This document shows positions 1-8,666 of a stretch of DNA of 64,000 bases, in pieces. The stretch is from an uncultured Candidatus Saccharibacteria bacterium (GTDB taxonomy: Bacteria > Patescibacteriota > Saccharimonadia > Saccharimonadales > Saccharimonadaceae), in assembly GCA_938033875.1 (NCBI GenBank), contig CALHKG010000013.1, forward strand, positions 62,001 through 126,000, read 5' to 3'. Both the position numbers and the translations under genes were made by a program. Position 1 is the first letter of the stretch. The number at the start of each line of letters is the position of its first letter. The notes under the pieces are model-generated. The model searched no databases and was not told the origin of the DNA. It saw nothing but the letters and a program-made list of their open reading frames with translations.

Positions 1-1776
1 GCGGATGGTAAGGTGGATGTCATTAAGTTGAAGGAGTTGCTGGCGGAAGATGCTGGCGAGCCGAATGAGCGGTTCGGGTTGTTTTGGCCGGGCAAGAAGC
101 AGGCACTTCGGGCGGCACAAGAGCCGACGACTGCAACGCTCCGACCCGCCAAGGACGAGAGTAAAGATTGGGACACGACCAATAATATTTTCATCGAGGG
201 TGATAACCTCGAGGTGCTGAAAGTCTTGCAAAAGCAGTACCACAACAGTATCAAAATGATTTACATCGATCCGCCGTATAACACTGGCAAAGATTTTGTC
301 TATCCGGACAATTTCAAGGAAGGTCTGCAAAACTACCTGGAGTTTAGCCATCAGGTAGACGAGGGTAACAAAAAGATCAGTACCAACACCGAAACCGCCG
401 GTCGTTATCACAGCAACTGGCTGAATATGATGTATCCGCGTTTGAAGTTGGCGCGCAATTTGTTGACCGATGATGGGGTGATATTTATTTCAATTGACGA
501 CGCCGAACAAGCTAATTTAAAGAAAATGTGTGATGAGATTTTTGGTGAGGGCAATTTTATCGCACAATTTATATGGAAGTCAAAATTGGGCAAAGTTGGA
601 ACAACTACTACAGTATCGACGATCCATGAGTATATACTCTGTTATACACGAAATGCTAGCTTAACATCTTTCAAAATGATTGAAAAAGAAACTGACGGTA
701 GACGAGAAAACCTTCGACAATGGGGCCAGGCAGACAGGAGAGAAGACAGGCCATCTATGTATTATCCAATAACCATTGATGGCGTTACAGTTTATCCAAA
801 AAGAACTGACGGTAGCGATGGTAGATGGCGTGTAAGTGAACAGAGAGCTAAGGAACTTGCCGATGCGGGAATGCTTGTATTATCACGAGGTGAGTATTTT
901 GATACAATTTATAGAATTTTTTCTGCAGGAGTTAGCATCACTCCCTTTGAAACTATATTAGACGGAGTTGGAACTACAGCTAGAGGTTCTAAAAAGCTTG
1001 GTGGGCTGAATATGCAGGCATTTTTTGACTATCCTAAACCAGTTGAGCTGATTGTTTATCTTATGAATTTGATAACTAAAGAGAGTGATACTATTTTAGA
1101 TTTCTTCGCTGGCTCCGCCACTACCGCTCACGCTGTTATGCAACTCAACGCCGAAGATGGCGGTAATCGTAAGCACATCATGGTGCAGCTGCCTGAGCCG
1201 ACCGATGAAAAGAGCGAGGCGTTTAAGGCTGGCTACAAAAAGATTAGCGATATTGCCCGCGAGCGTATCAATCGGGCGGGTGAAAAGATTAAAGCCGATT
1301 TTGCCGATAAGCTGGCTGAGCGTGAGACTCCGCTGGATGTTGGATATCGTACTTACAAACTGGCTGACACCAATTTCACCAAGTGGCAAAGCGCGCCGAC
1401 GGGCGATTTGACCGAATTGCAGGCACGACTTGATCTGATGCGCGAAAGCAGTAACGATAATGCTAGCGAGGAAGATTTACTGGTGGAAGTGCTTTTGAAA
1501 ATGGGTTTGCCGCTGACTACGCGCACTCAAACCGTCGACGTCGATGGTCTGCATGTATATCAAGTCGTCGTCGAGGGCGATTCGACGGAAGGTCAGCCAG
1601 TGCTGTATCTCAACGAACACGCCAAGCCGACATTAGAACAATTACGCGCCATTATCACCGACCTGACTCCGAGTAAGTTTGTCATTCTCGACGACGCCTT
1701 TCAGGGTGACAACCAGCTTAAAACCAATCTGGTCCAAACTTGTAAAAGCTATGATGTAGAATTGTGGACGGTGTAA
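1..1776 (+). CDS. mod: Type III restriction-modification DNA methyltransferase, Mod subunit (5' end missing)
   Basis: This is an adenine-specific DNA methyltransferase that would modify the recognition site of a type III restriction system and give the Res subunit its specificity. The catalytic motif DPPY lies about residue 86 counted from the GTG at position 13, and the SAM-binding motif DFFAGSATT lies about residue 365, the order of a beta-class N6-adenine enzyme. The frame is open to position 1 and family members usually have some tens of residues before this point, so the true start is probably outside the window. The part between the motifs (about 590-1085) is the expected target-recognition region and is visibly more AT-rich than both flanks. 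dinD follows 1 nt after the stop and res after that. Confidence 0.93.
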   Translation, partial: ADGKVDVIKLKELLAEDAGEPNERFGLFWPGKKQALRAAQEPTTATLRPAKDESKDWDTTNNIFIEGDNLEVLKVLQKQYHNSIKMIYIDPPYNTGKDFVYPDNFKEGLQNYLEFSHQVDEGNKKISTNTETAGRYHSNWLNMMYPRLKLARNLLTDDGVIFISIDDAEQANLKKMCDEIFGEGNFIAQFIWKSKLGKVGTTTTVSTIHEYILCYTRNASLTSFKMIEKETDGRRENLRQWGQADRREDRPSMYYPITIDGVTVYPKRTDGSDGRWRVSEQRAKELADAGMLVLSRGEYFDTIYRIFSAGVSITPFETILDGVGTTARGSKKLGGLNMQAFFDYPKPVELIVYLMNLITKESDTILDFFAGSATTAHAVMQLNAEDGGNRKHIMVQLPEPTDEKSEAFKAGYKKISDIARERINRAGEKIKADFADKLAERETPLDVGYRTYKLADTNFTKWQSAPTGDLTELQARLDLMRESSNDNASEEDLLVEVLLKMGLPLTTRTQTVDVDGLHVYQVVVEGDSTEGQPVLYLNEHAKPTLEQLRAIITDLTPSKFVILDDAFQGDNQLKTNLVQTCKSYDVELWTV

Positions 1777-1777
1777 G

Positions 1778-2596
1778 ATGAATAATATTTTTGAACAATC
1801 AAAAAAAATTAACGAACATGGCGTCGAGTATTGGACTGCACGTGATATGTACAGGATACTGGAATATTCAGAGTATAGAAATATCTTGCCAGTAATAGAA
1901 AAAGCGAAGACTGCAGCAGAGAATAGTGGTGCAGTTGTCCACAACCATTTCGTGGATATCAACGAAATGGTCGCCATTGGTTCTGGTGCACAGCGTGAGC
2001 TTGATGATATCATGCTTGATCGTTATGCTTGTTATCTAGTTGTACAAAACTCAGATCCTTCAAAAGAAGTTGTTGCTCTTGGCCAAACTTATTTTGCTAT
2101 ACAAACCCATAGACAGGAGCAGGCAGATAGTCTGATAGAAGATCGTAAAAGGGTAATGCTTCGAGATGAAATCAGTAAACATAACGCAAGTTTGGCCAGC
2201 TCTGCAAAAGAAGCTGGTGTTGCAGATTTCGCACGATTTCAAAACGCAGGCTATAAAGGATTGTATGGTGGACTTACGGCTAAGCAAATTCATCAGCGTA
2301 AAAATCTAAAAAAGTCACAACAGATACTTGATCATATGGGGAGTGAAGAGTTGGCAGCGAATCTATTCCGTGCAACTCAAGCTGATGCAAAGCTAAGACG
2401 CGAGGGTGTACGAGGAGAATATAGTGCCAGTCTTGCACATTATGAGGTGGGACAAAAAGTTCGAAATACGATAAAAGACCTAGGTGGTACTATGCCAGAG
2501 AATCTTCCTGTTACGGACGGTATTGGCCGAGCCAAAACACGTATTAAATCTGCAGACAAGAAGAAATTACGGGATGGTAGTGCGTATGAAAATTAA
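1778..2596 (+). CDS. dinD: DNA-damage-inducible protein D (DinD) homologue
   Basis: A 272-residue protein that resembles DinD: an N-terminal BRO/KilA-N-like part (WTARDMYRILEYSEYRN near residue 20, then a helical region with NHFVDINEMV) and a charged helical C-terminal half. E. coli DinD is SOS-induced and interferes with RecA filaments; a role here is inferred only. It starts 1 nt after the mod stop and its end overlaps the res start by 11 nt, so it is translated as the middle gene of the mod-dinD-res operon. No LexA-type box is visible directly upstream, because the gene has no promoter space of its own. GC is a little lower than in res. Confidence 0.82.
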   Translation: MNNIFEQSKKINEHGVEYWTARDMYRILEYSEYRNILPVIEKAKTAAENSGAVVHNHFVDINEMVAIGSGAQRELDDIMLDRYACYLVVQNSDPSKEVVALGQTYFAIQTHRQEQADSLIEDRKRVMLRDEISKHNASLASSAKEAGVADFARFQNAGYKGLYGGLTAKQIHQRKNLKKSQQILDHMGSEELAANLFRATQADAKLRREGVRGEYSASLAHYEVGQKVRNTIKDLGGTMPENLPVTDGIGRAKTRIKSADKKKLRDGSAYEN

Positions 2597-5498
2597 ATAC
2601 GATTCCAGCCAGCCGTTCCAGTTGCAAGCTATCAGCGCTATTACTGGTGTTTTTGAAGGGCAGCCTGACGGTGCTGATGCGTTCGATGCGGTTTTGCAGT
2701 CGCGATCGGTGTGCGGTGCCCAGGTCGGGCTGTTCGACGAGATTGGTGCAATTGGCAATAATTTGCTGCTTGATGACGATGCTATTTTGGAGAATGTTCG
2801 GTCAATTCAAAACGACAACGGCATCGCTCCTGTTAAAGAATTGGACGGCATGAACTTTTCCGTGGAGATGGAAACTGGCACTGGCAAGACGTATGTATAC
2901 TTGCGTACAGCGCTGGAAATGGCGAAATTGTATGGTTTTTTGAAGTTTATTATCATCGTGCCGAGCATTGCTATCAAAGAGGGCGTGAAAAGTAGCCTTG
3001 ATAGTATGCACGAGCATTTCACGCGTGAGATGGGGTATAGTCCGTACGAAGCGTCGGTGTATGACGGCAAAAATCCAGAGGTGGTGCAGAGTTATGCTAC
3101 TAGTACTATGACGCAGTTTATGGTCATGACAATTGATGCAATTCGCGGTAATAAGAATACGCGAGTAATTCATCAAGAGCGCGATAAGCTAAATGGTATT
3201 GCGCCAATTGAATATCTGGCTGCTGTCAATCCGATTGTCATTATGGACGAACCACAAAATATGGAGAGTGAACTGTCGACGAGCGCGATTAATGATTTGA
3301 ACCCGATGTGTACATTGCGTTATAGTGCCACGCATACGCGCGATTACAACATGATGTATCGGCTTGATCCAGTTGACGCTCATCGAGAGAAGTTGGTAAA
3401 AAGTATCGTGGTGGCGAACGCGCAGCAAGAGGGCAGCGATGCCAAGCCGTATATCAAGCTGATTGATGTGCGCAACACGCCGAAACTTCAAGCATATGTT
3501 GAAGTGCTGGTTCGCGACAAAAACGGTAAGGTCGGACGAAAACCGCTTTGGGTGAATCATCATGACAAACTGGATATTCGCACCGGTAATAGTATTTATG
3601 AAGGCTATACCATCAATGAAATTTCGACGGTTCCAGCGAGTGTGGAAGTTGGATCGCAAGGGGTCCTGATGCTTGGTGAAAATTGGGGCGGCAATGAAGA
3701 CCAGGTTATGCGTGAGATGATTCGTGTGACCATCGCCGAGCATATCAAGCGAGAATATTTACTGCGCGATCAAGGGATTAAAGTGTTGAGTCTATTTTTT
3801 GTTGATAAAGTGGCAAGTTATTTGGAATATGATGCTGACGGCAATATGATTGACGGAAAATTTGCTCGCTGGTTTGATGAATTATACCAGGAAGAGCGAA
3901 GAAAGAGCCGTTTTTACGAAGATATTATGCCTGAAGACCCAAGTGAAGTTCGGAAAGCATACTTTGCTGAGATGCGTAAGGGTGGCAAAACAAGCTTCGT
4001 CGACAGTAAAGAAGGTAAGGGCAATGCACAGGATGAGTCGGCTTATGACCTAATCATGAAAGGCAAAGAAAAGCTGCTTGACCAGGCAAATCCAGTACGG
4101 TTTATTTTTAGCCACTCGGCACTGAAAGAGGGTTGGGATAACCCGAACGTATTTCAAATTTGTATGATGCGCGAGAGTGGCAGTGAAAATGATCGCCGAC
4201 AGACGATTGGGCGGGGTTTGCGCTTGCCAGTGCGTCAGGACGGTACGCGAGTGTTTGACGAACAGATCAATCAGTTGTTGGTGGTTGCCAACGAATCGTA
4301 TCGTGATTTTGCTAATAATTTACAAAAGGAGTATGAGGATGCCCACATTCAGATTGGTTTTGTGCGGCGTAGTGAGTTTGCACGCATAGCGTTGCACGAT
4401 GATCCAAGTAGTACGCTGGGGCATCAGAAGTCGAATGAGATTTGGGAGTGTTTGCGGCGTCGCAGTATGATTGATGATGAGGGTCGAGTGCTGGCGAATT
4501 TCGCACCGAATAATATTGGCTTTACGCTTGATTTGCCTGGCGATCTGCAAAAATATCATGCCGAGGTGGTTGATATTATTGAGGGCTGTAAGATTGATAA
4601 ATTTGTTAAGGATGCACGTAAAAAAGAGAAGATTCGTCCCAATAAAGAAGTTTTGTATAGTCCGCTACTTGAAGAATTGTGGAAGCGAATTTCACATAAA
4701 ACGACGTACCGTGTGGTATTTGATAATGGCCAGATTATTATGGCGGCGATCAATGTCATTAAAGCCAAGCCTGATCTTAAGCCGTTAAGAATTGAAGTGA
4801 AAAGACATAGGGTACTTTTGAAGCGTGGCGGCGTTCATAACGATGGTATGGTCGGCGAATCAACGCATGATTTGGCGGGAACGTTTGAACTGCCGGATAT
4901 TATCTCTGAATTGCAGGATAGCACTGGTCTCACTCGACGAACAATTGTTGATATTTTGACTGGTAGCGGCCGGTTGCATGAGTTCTTAAAAAACCCGTAC
5001 GACTATGTGCAAATGGTGAAGAGTGCAATTAAGTCGGTACTGGCGCGGGTCGTGGTGGACGGCGTTGAGTATGAAAAGATGGGTGAGCGTAGTTATGAAC
5101 TTCGCAATTTCCAAAAAGATAGCGATGAAGAAGTCGAACGATTTATTGATCGACTGTATCAAGTTAAGAATCAACAAAAAACAGTGACAGATAGACTGGC
5201 ACTAGATTCGGCGACTGAACAAAAGTTTGCCGAATATTTGGACAGTCGTGAAGATATTAAACTATTCCTCAAGCTGCCGTCGAAGTTTACGATACCAACG
5301 CCAGTTGGTGACTACAATCCAGATTGGGCAATCGTCAAAGAGGTTAATGGCGTAGAAAAAGTATATATGGTGCGTGAGACGAAGAATGGCGGTGAGCGTG
5401 AAAATGAACTGCATAAAATTGCTTGCGCCAAGAAACATTTTGATGCTATCGGCATACATGATTACGCTAAGTCAACTCCTGATGATTGGCGGGTGTAA
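2586..5498 (+). CDS. res: Type III restriction enzyme, Res subunit
   Basis: This is the 970-residue ATP-dependent helicase-nuclease subunit that cleaves DNA with two inversely oriented unmodified sites, in complex with Mod. Seen in order: Q-like N-terminus (SSQPFQLQAI), Walker A METGTGKTYVY near residue 95, a DEPQ box near residue 221, SF2 motif VI (ENDRRQTIGRGLRLP), and a C-terminal PD-(D/E)XK-like nuclease motif with the aspartate in NPDWAIV and the E-x-K in VRETKNG. The frame is open upstream to 2484, but the ATG at 2586 gives the family-typical start MKIKYDSSQ and is preferred. It overlaps the dinD end by 11 nt. All key motifs look intact, so the system should be active if mod is complete. 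Confidence 0.93.
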   Translation: MKIKYDSSQPFQLQAISAITGVFEGQPDGADAFDAVLQSRSVCGAQVGLFDEIGAIGNNLLLDDDAILENVRSIQNDNGIAPVKELDGMNFSVEMETGTGKTYVYLRTALEMAKLYGFLKFIIIVPSIAIKEGVKSSLDSMHEHFTREMGYSPYEASVYDGKNPEVVQSYATSTMTQFMVMTIDAIRGNKNTRVIHQERDKLNGIAPIEYLAAVNPIVIMDEPQNMESELSTSAINDLNPMCTLRYSATHTRDYNMMYRLDPVDAHREKLVKSIVVANAQQEGSDAKPYIKLIDVRNTPKLQAYVEVLVRDKNGKVGRKPLWVNHHDKLDIRTGNSIYEGYTINEISTVPASVEVGSQGVLMLGENWGGNEDQVMREMIRVTIAEHIKREYLLRDQGIKVLSLFFVDKVASYLEYDADGNMIDGKFARWFDELYQEERRKSRFYEDIMPEDPSEVRKAYFAEMRKGGKTSFVDSKEGKGNAQDESAYDLIMKGKEKLLDQANPVRFIFSHSALKEGWDNPNVFQICMMRESGSENDRRQTIGRGLRLPVRQDGTRVFDEQINQLLVVANESYRDFANNLQKEYEDAHIQIGFVRRSEFARIALHDDPSSTLGHQKSNEIWECLRRRSMIDDEGRVLANFAPNNIGFTLDLPGDLQKYHAEVVDIIEGCKIDKFVKDARKKEKIRPNKEVLYSPLLEELWKRISHKTTYRVVFDNGQIIMAAINVIKAKPDLKPLRIEVKRHRVLLKRGGVHNDGMVGESTHDLAGTFELPDIISELQDSTGLTRRTIVDILTGSGRLHEFLKNPYDYVQMVKSAIKSVLARVVVDGVEYEKMGERSYELRNFQKDSDEEVERFIDRLYQVKNQQKTVTDRLALDSATEQKFAEYLDSREDIKLFLKLPSKFTIPTPVGDYNPDWAIVKEVNGVEKVYMVRETKNGGERENELHKIACAKKHFDAIGIHDYAKSTPDDWRV

Positions 5499-5521
5499 GT
5501 ATGTCGATAAGGAGCTGCGAG

Positions 5522-6142
5522 ATGTCCTCAGGAGAATATATGAACAAGCCAAACAAAACCATTACCGTCGCTCGCGCCATCATCCGCATCGGTGATGCTG
5601 CCAGGAGTGCCAATGATTATAGTTTGCTGGGCGCGCTGCATGAAATGGTGGAGCAATTGTCACAGAACGGCGTTAAAGACACTGACGTCGACATGAATTT
5701 GCTGCTGGAATATGTCGAGGCGGCGGACGGTTGTGATTATTGCCGTGCTGGTGATGGTAAGCCAAGTGTTGAGGAATTGACAACGAAAATCAACCAGCAG
5801 CTGGCGCGCCGCGGTCAAACGCAGGTGGAGACGAGCGACCAGTCGGTGTTACAATTCGAGCCGCTGGTTCATCTGGTGACGGCGGCATATGCTAAAAATG
5901 AGGACGGCGTGACGTCGGGCTTGTCGATTGCGCTGGTTGTCAAACAGGATGGTTCAGTGGATCTGCCGCGCGAGCATTTTTTGAATGCGGAATTGCTTAA
6001 TTATTTTAACGATAACCATCAGGTCGATTATCAATTTATTGAAGATGATTTACCACCGAAACTTCAGGATTATCAATTAGTTGCGGGAACGGCGGAAGTG
6101 CGAGAAATTTTGCCACGGGAATTGGAAGTGATAAATTTTTAA
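5522..6142 (+). CDS. Protein of unknown function downstream of res
   Basis: I do not recognise this protein of about 206 residues. It is soluble-looking and acidic, with one CDYC motif (ADGCDYCRAGDG) about residue 65. It begins 23 nt after the res stop and probably belongs to the same transcript. Two starts are plausible: ATG 5522 with AAGGAG seven nt upstream, and ATG 5540 (MNKPNKTIT) with AGGAG five nt upstream. The next gene begins 6 nt after its stop. A link to the restriction system is suggested only by position. Confidence 0.7.
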   Translation: MSSGEYMNKPNKTITVARAIIRIGDAARSANDYSLLGALHEMVEQLSQNGVKDTDVDMNLLLEYVEAADGCDYCRAGDGKPSVEELTTKINQQLARRGQTQVETSDQSVLQFEPLVHLVTAAYAKNEDGVTSGLSIALVVKQDGSVDLPREHFLNAELLNYFNDNHQVDYQFIEDDLPPKLQDYQLVAGTAEVREILPRELEVINF

Positions 6143-6148
6143 GGTTTT

Positions 6149-6370
6149 ATGAAAATCTCCGTACATATTAAACCAAACTCTCGCCATCGTGAGGAAGTTG
6201 TGAAAAATGATGACGACACATTGACGGTTTATGTCAAAGCTCCAGCAATTGAAGGTCGAGCCAACGCGGCGACTATTAAATTATTGGCAAAACATTTTAA
6301 GGTTGCGCCGTCCAAAGTTAAATTAGTGCGCGGTGCAACTTCAAAGTATAAGATATTTGAGATTGATTAA
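6149..6370 (+). CDS. DUF167 (YggU) family protein
   Basis: A 73-residue protein that matches the small DUF167/YggU family along its whole length: KISVHIKPNSR at the N-terminus, VYVKAPAIEGRANAA in the middle and LVRGATSKYKIFEI at the end. The biochemical role of the family is not established. It follows the unknown gene by 6 nt and converges with the deacetylase gene, the two stops lying 2 nt apart. Confidence 0.85.
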   Translation: MKISVHIKPNSRHREEVVKNDDDTLTVYVKAPAIEGRANAATIKLLAKHFKVAPSKVKLVRGATSKYKIFEID

Positions 6371-6372
6371 GT

Positions 6373-7809
6373 TTACGGATAAACAGCGCCCGGTGTCATA
6401 TCGCCGATTAAATTTTGTACCGTTACGAATGAATAGCCTTGCTGTTTGAGTGAGTTAAGGATGCAAGGAACGGCATTCACGGATGTCGGATGAATGTCGT
6501 GCATTAAAATCACAGCTCCGTTGCGAGCGCCAGCGACAGCCCTTGAGCAGACGATTTCACTATTACGATCAGCCCAATCGCGCGTATCGACAGACCAAAC
6601 AACTGCCGACATTCCGCGTTGACGGAATTGCTCCAAAACTGCTCGATTAAACGCGCCGTATGGTGGACGTATGATATTTGGCTTGATGCCGACTGCTTGT
6701 TTTATGGCATTATTTGTTTGGTCAATTTCGCTAGATAGTTGCTCTGTTGAAATCTTATTTAACTCTGGATGCGACCAAGAGTGGTTGCCTAATTGATGCC
6801 CGCGCGACTGCATACGACGTAACGTGTTGGTGCGTGCTGAAACTTTGCTTCCAATTAGGAAAAATGTCGCCTTGGCGTCGTACTTATCCAATATATCCAA
6901 TAGTTTTTCGGTATATGGTCCAGGTCCGTCGTCAAAAGTTAGAGCAATTGTTTTATTTGCGACGATAGGTGTTGGAGCTGCAGGTGCCGGTTTTGGTTTT
7001 TCTGCGGGCTTGGGGATGTTAGCGAATTTTCTCGCCGTTGGGTTTTGCAGATATTTAGAGACGGAGGAAATTGGCACAGTAATTGTCAATTCGCCGTAAG
7101 ATGATGGTAGTAGCGACGCCTGACCAAGCGGCCAAGCCAGTGCATTGCCGTCGTTGGTGATGATAAAGTTAGACAAAGCTTCTTTATTTATGATTTCGTT
7201 CAGGTCAATTTCTGGCTGTTGGCGCTGTTTGATGGTCTGAGAAATGCTATTTTTGGCAGTGGATATGATTGCTTCGGCGGCTTCATCGGACTGTTCTGTA
7301 AAATCAGCTAAGCCGACAACTTCACCAGATTTTTTATCGAAAGTCCAAAATTGCGTCATTGATGCTGGATGTGCGCCGTTCATATCCTGCTTAATATTGA
7401 TGACAATTGACAGCGCTTCTGAAGTGTTGTGCGTAACTTGATAGCCAATTGTTTCGGCCATTGGCTTATCAAAAACTGTTGCCAGTAAAACCGTATTCTG
7501 AAAATCGCGATCAATTTTATCAATCGACTCGCTAATTAAGCGATTAATTTTTTCATTTTCCGTGATCGGATATTCAATTGAAACTTTTTCTCGTTTGTTA
7601 TCTCTGGTGACAAATTTTGAGCGAATGCCAGAATATTTCGAATCGGCAAAATAATACTTTTCGTCAGATGGCGCAGTCGTTTGTCGCGAGTGTGATTGAT
7701 TGAGGAAATATATCCCAAATAGCCCTGCCGAAAATAGCAATATCAAAAACGGTATGATAATAAATAGTTTTTTTCGATTTTGGCTTTGCTTTTTTCTCTG
7801 GATGCGCAT
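6373..7809 (-). CDS. Membrane-anchored polysaccharide deacetylase with N-terminal PdaC-like domain
   Basis: A 478-residue extracytoplasmic enzyme that probably removes N-acetyl groups from peptidoglycan or another glycan. One membrane helix (about residues 14-34) anchors it. A DUF4163/DUF3298-like region occupies about residues 60-240. The NodB domain starts near residue 285 with TFDDGPGPYTEK; the metal-binding histidines are in NHSWSHPEL, and RPPYGAFN and the DTRDW motif follow. All catalytic motifs seem present. A TATACT hexamer lies exactly 6 nt before the start, so the mRNA is probably leaderless. It is divergent from the ABC exporter. Confidence 0.9.
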   Translation of the reverse strand: MRIQRKKQSQNRKKLFIIIPFLILLFSAGLFGIYFLNQSHSRQTTAPSDEKYYFADSKYSGIRSKFVTRDNKREKVSIEYPITENEKINRLISESIDKIDRDFQNTVLLATVFDKPMAETIGYQVTHNTSEALSIVINIKQDMNGAHPASMTQFWTFDKKSGEVVGLADFTEQSDEAAEAIISTAKNSISQTIKQRQQPEIDLNEIINKEALSNFIITNDGNALAWPLGQASLLPSSYGELTITVPISSVSKYLQNPTARKFANIPKPAEKPKPAPAAPTPIVANKTIALTFDDGPGPYTEKLLDILDKYDAKATFFLIGSKVSARTNTLRRMQSRGHQLGNHSWSHPELNKISTEQLSSEIDQTNNAIKQAVGIKPNIIRPPYGAFNRAVLEQFRQRGMSAVVWSVDTRDWADRNSEIVCSRAVAGARNGAVILMHDIHPTSVNAVPCILNSLKQQGYSFVTVQNLIGDMTPGAVYP

Positions 7810-7815
7810 ATTATA

Positions 7816-7821
7816 AGTATA
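7816..7821 (-). promoter_or_regulatory. -10 element of the deacetylase gene, leaderless type
   Basis: TATACT preceded by TGC (extended -10), 6 nt before ATG 7809. No Shine-Dalgarno sequence fits between. Confidence 0.6.
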
Positions 7822-7903
7822 GCACTAGTATTTTGGTTTTGTTATAATTGATAATAAGTAGAGACTAGCTTGATCAAAATTACAACAGAGAGGAATTTAC
7901 GGA

Positions 7904-8665
7904 GTGGAACTTGAGCCAATTATAAAAGTCGATAAACTCGTTAAAACTTATGATGGAAATAACGTGGTCGACGGCGTGTCGTTTGAAGTTAAAAAGGGCG
8001 AGATATTTGGGATTCTTGGTCCTAACGGCGCGGGCAAAACAACAACGTTGGAAATGCTGGAAGCGCTCAGACCAATTGATGGCGGCGTGGCTACAATTGA
8101 CGGCATAGATGTCGCTAAGAAACCTAAGGACATTAAGAATATAATTGGTATTCAGCTTCAGTCGACGGCTTTTTATGACAAATTGACTTTGCGTGAACAA
8201 TTGAAAATGTTTGGTAGTTTATATGGTCGGACAGTTGATACTGAGGCGCTGCTTGCTAAGGTTCAATTGACGGAAAAGGCTAAGAATTACGTCGAGCAGC
8301 TTTCTGGTGGTCAAAAACAGCGTTTTGCAATTGCCTCGACATTGGTAAATAATCCGAAAGTGTTGTTTCTGGACGAGCCGACCACTGGGCTTGATCCGCA
8401 GGCGCGCCGAAATTTATGGGATTTGATTGAGGAAATTCGCGACGAGGGAATTACGATTCTTTTGACGACGCATTATATGGACGAGGCGGAATTATTGTGT
8501 GATCGTCTGGCGATTATGGACAGCGGTAAGATTATTACAATTGATACGCCACATAATCTCATCCAGCAATTATTAGCGCGCGGTTTTAAGAAAGAGCAAG
8601 TTGTCGAGCAGGCCAACTTGGAGGATGTGTTTATTGATTTAACAGGAAAGGCAATTCGGGATTAA
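7904..8665 (+). CDS. ABC-2 type exporter, ATP-binding protein
   Basis: A 253-residue ATPase subunit of a DRA/CcmA-like exporter. Walker A is GPNGAGKTTT (about residue 45), the signature is LSGGQKQR, Walker B ends in LFLDEPTTGLD, and the switch histidine is in LLTTHYMDEAE. GTG 7904 is taken as start: it gives the family N-terminus and a GAGAGG sequence lies about 10 nt upstream. The permease gene begins 1 nt after its stop, so the two form one transporter. The exported substrate (drug, lipid or glycan) cannot be told from sequence. Confidence 0.92.
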   Translation: MELEPIIKVDKLVKTYDGNNVVDGVSFEVKKGEIFGILGPNGAGKTTTLEMLEALRPIDGGVATIDGIDVAKKPKDIKNIIGIQLQSTAFYDKLTLREQLKMFGSLYGRTVDTEALLAKVQLTEKAKNYVEQLSGGQKQRFAIASTLVNNPKVLFLDEPTTGLDPQARRNLWDLIEEIRDEGITILLTTHYMDEAELLCDRLAIMDSGKIITIDTPHNLIQQLLARGFKKEQVVEQANLEDVFIDLTGKAIRD

Positions 8666-8666
8666 C

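Noticed and set aside
1096..1389. Antisense ORFs across mod, res, clpB, ftsH and other genes
   Set aside because: They are mirror frames of well-supported coding regions, with no ribosome binding site or -10 element and no recognisable protein.
2484..2585. Upstream extension of res from a TTG or GTG inside dinD
   Set aside because: The family start fits ATG 2586, and the extra 34 residues are only the shifted reading of dinD.
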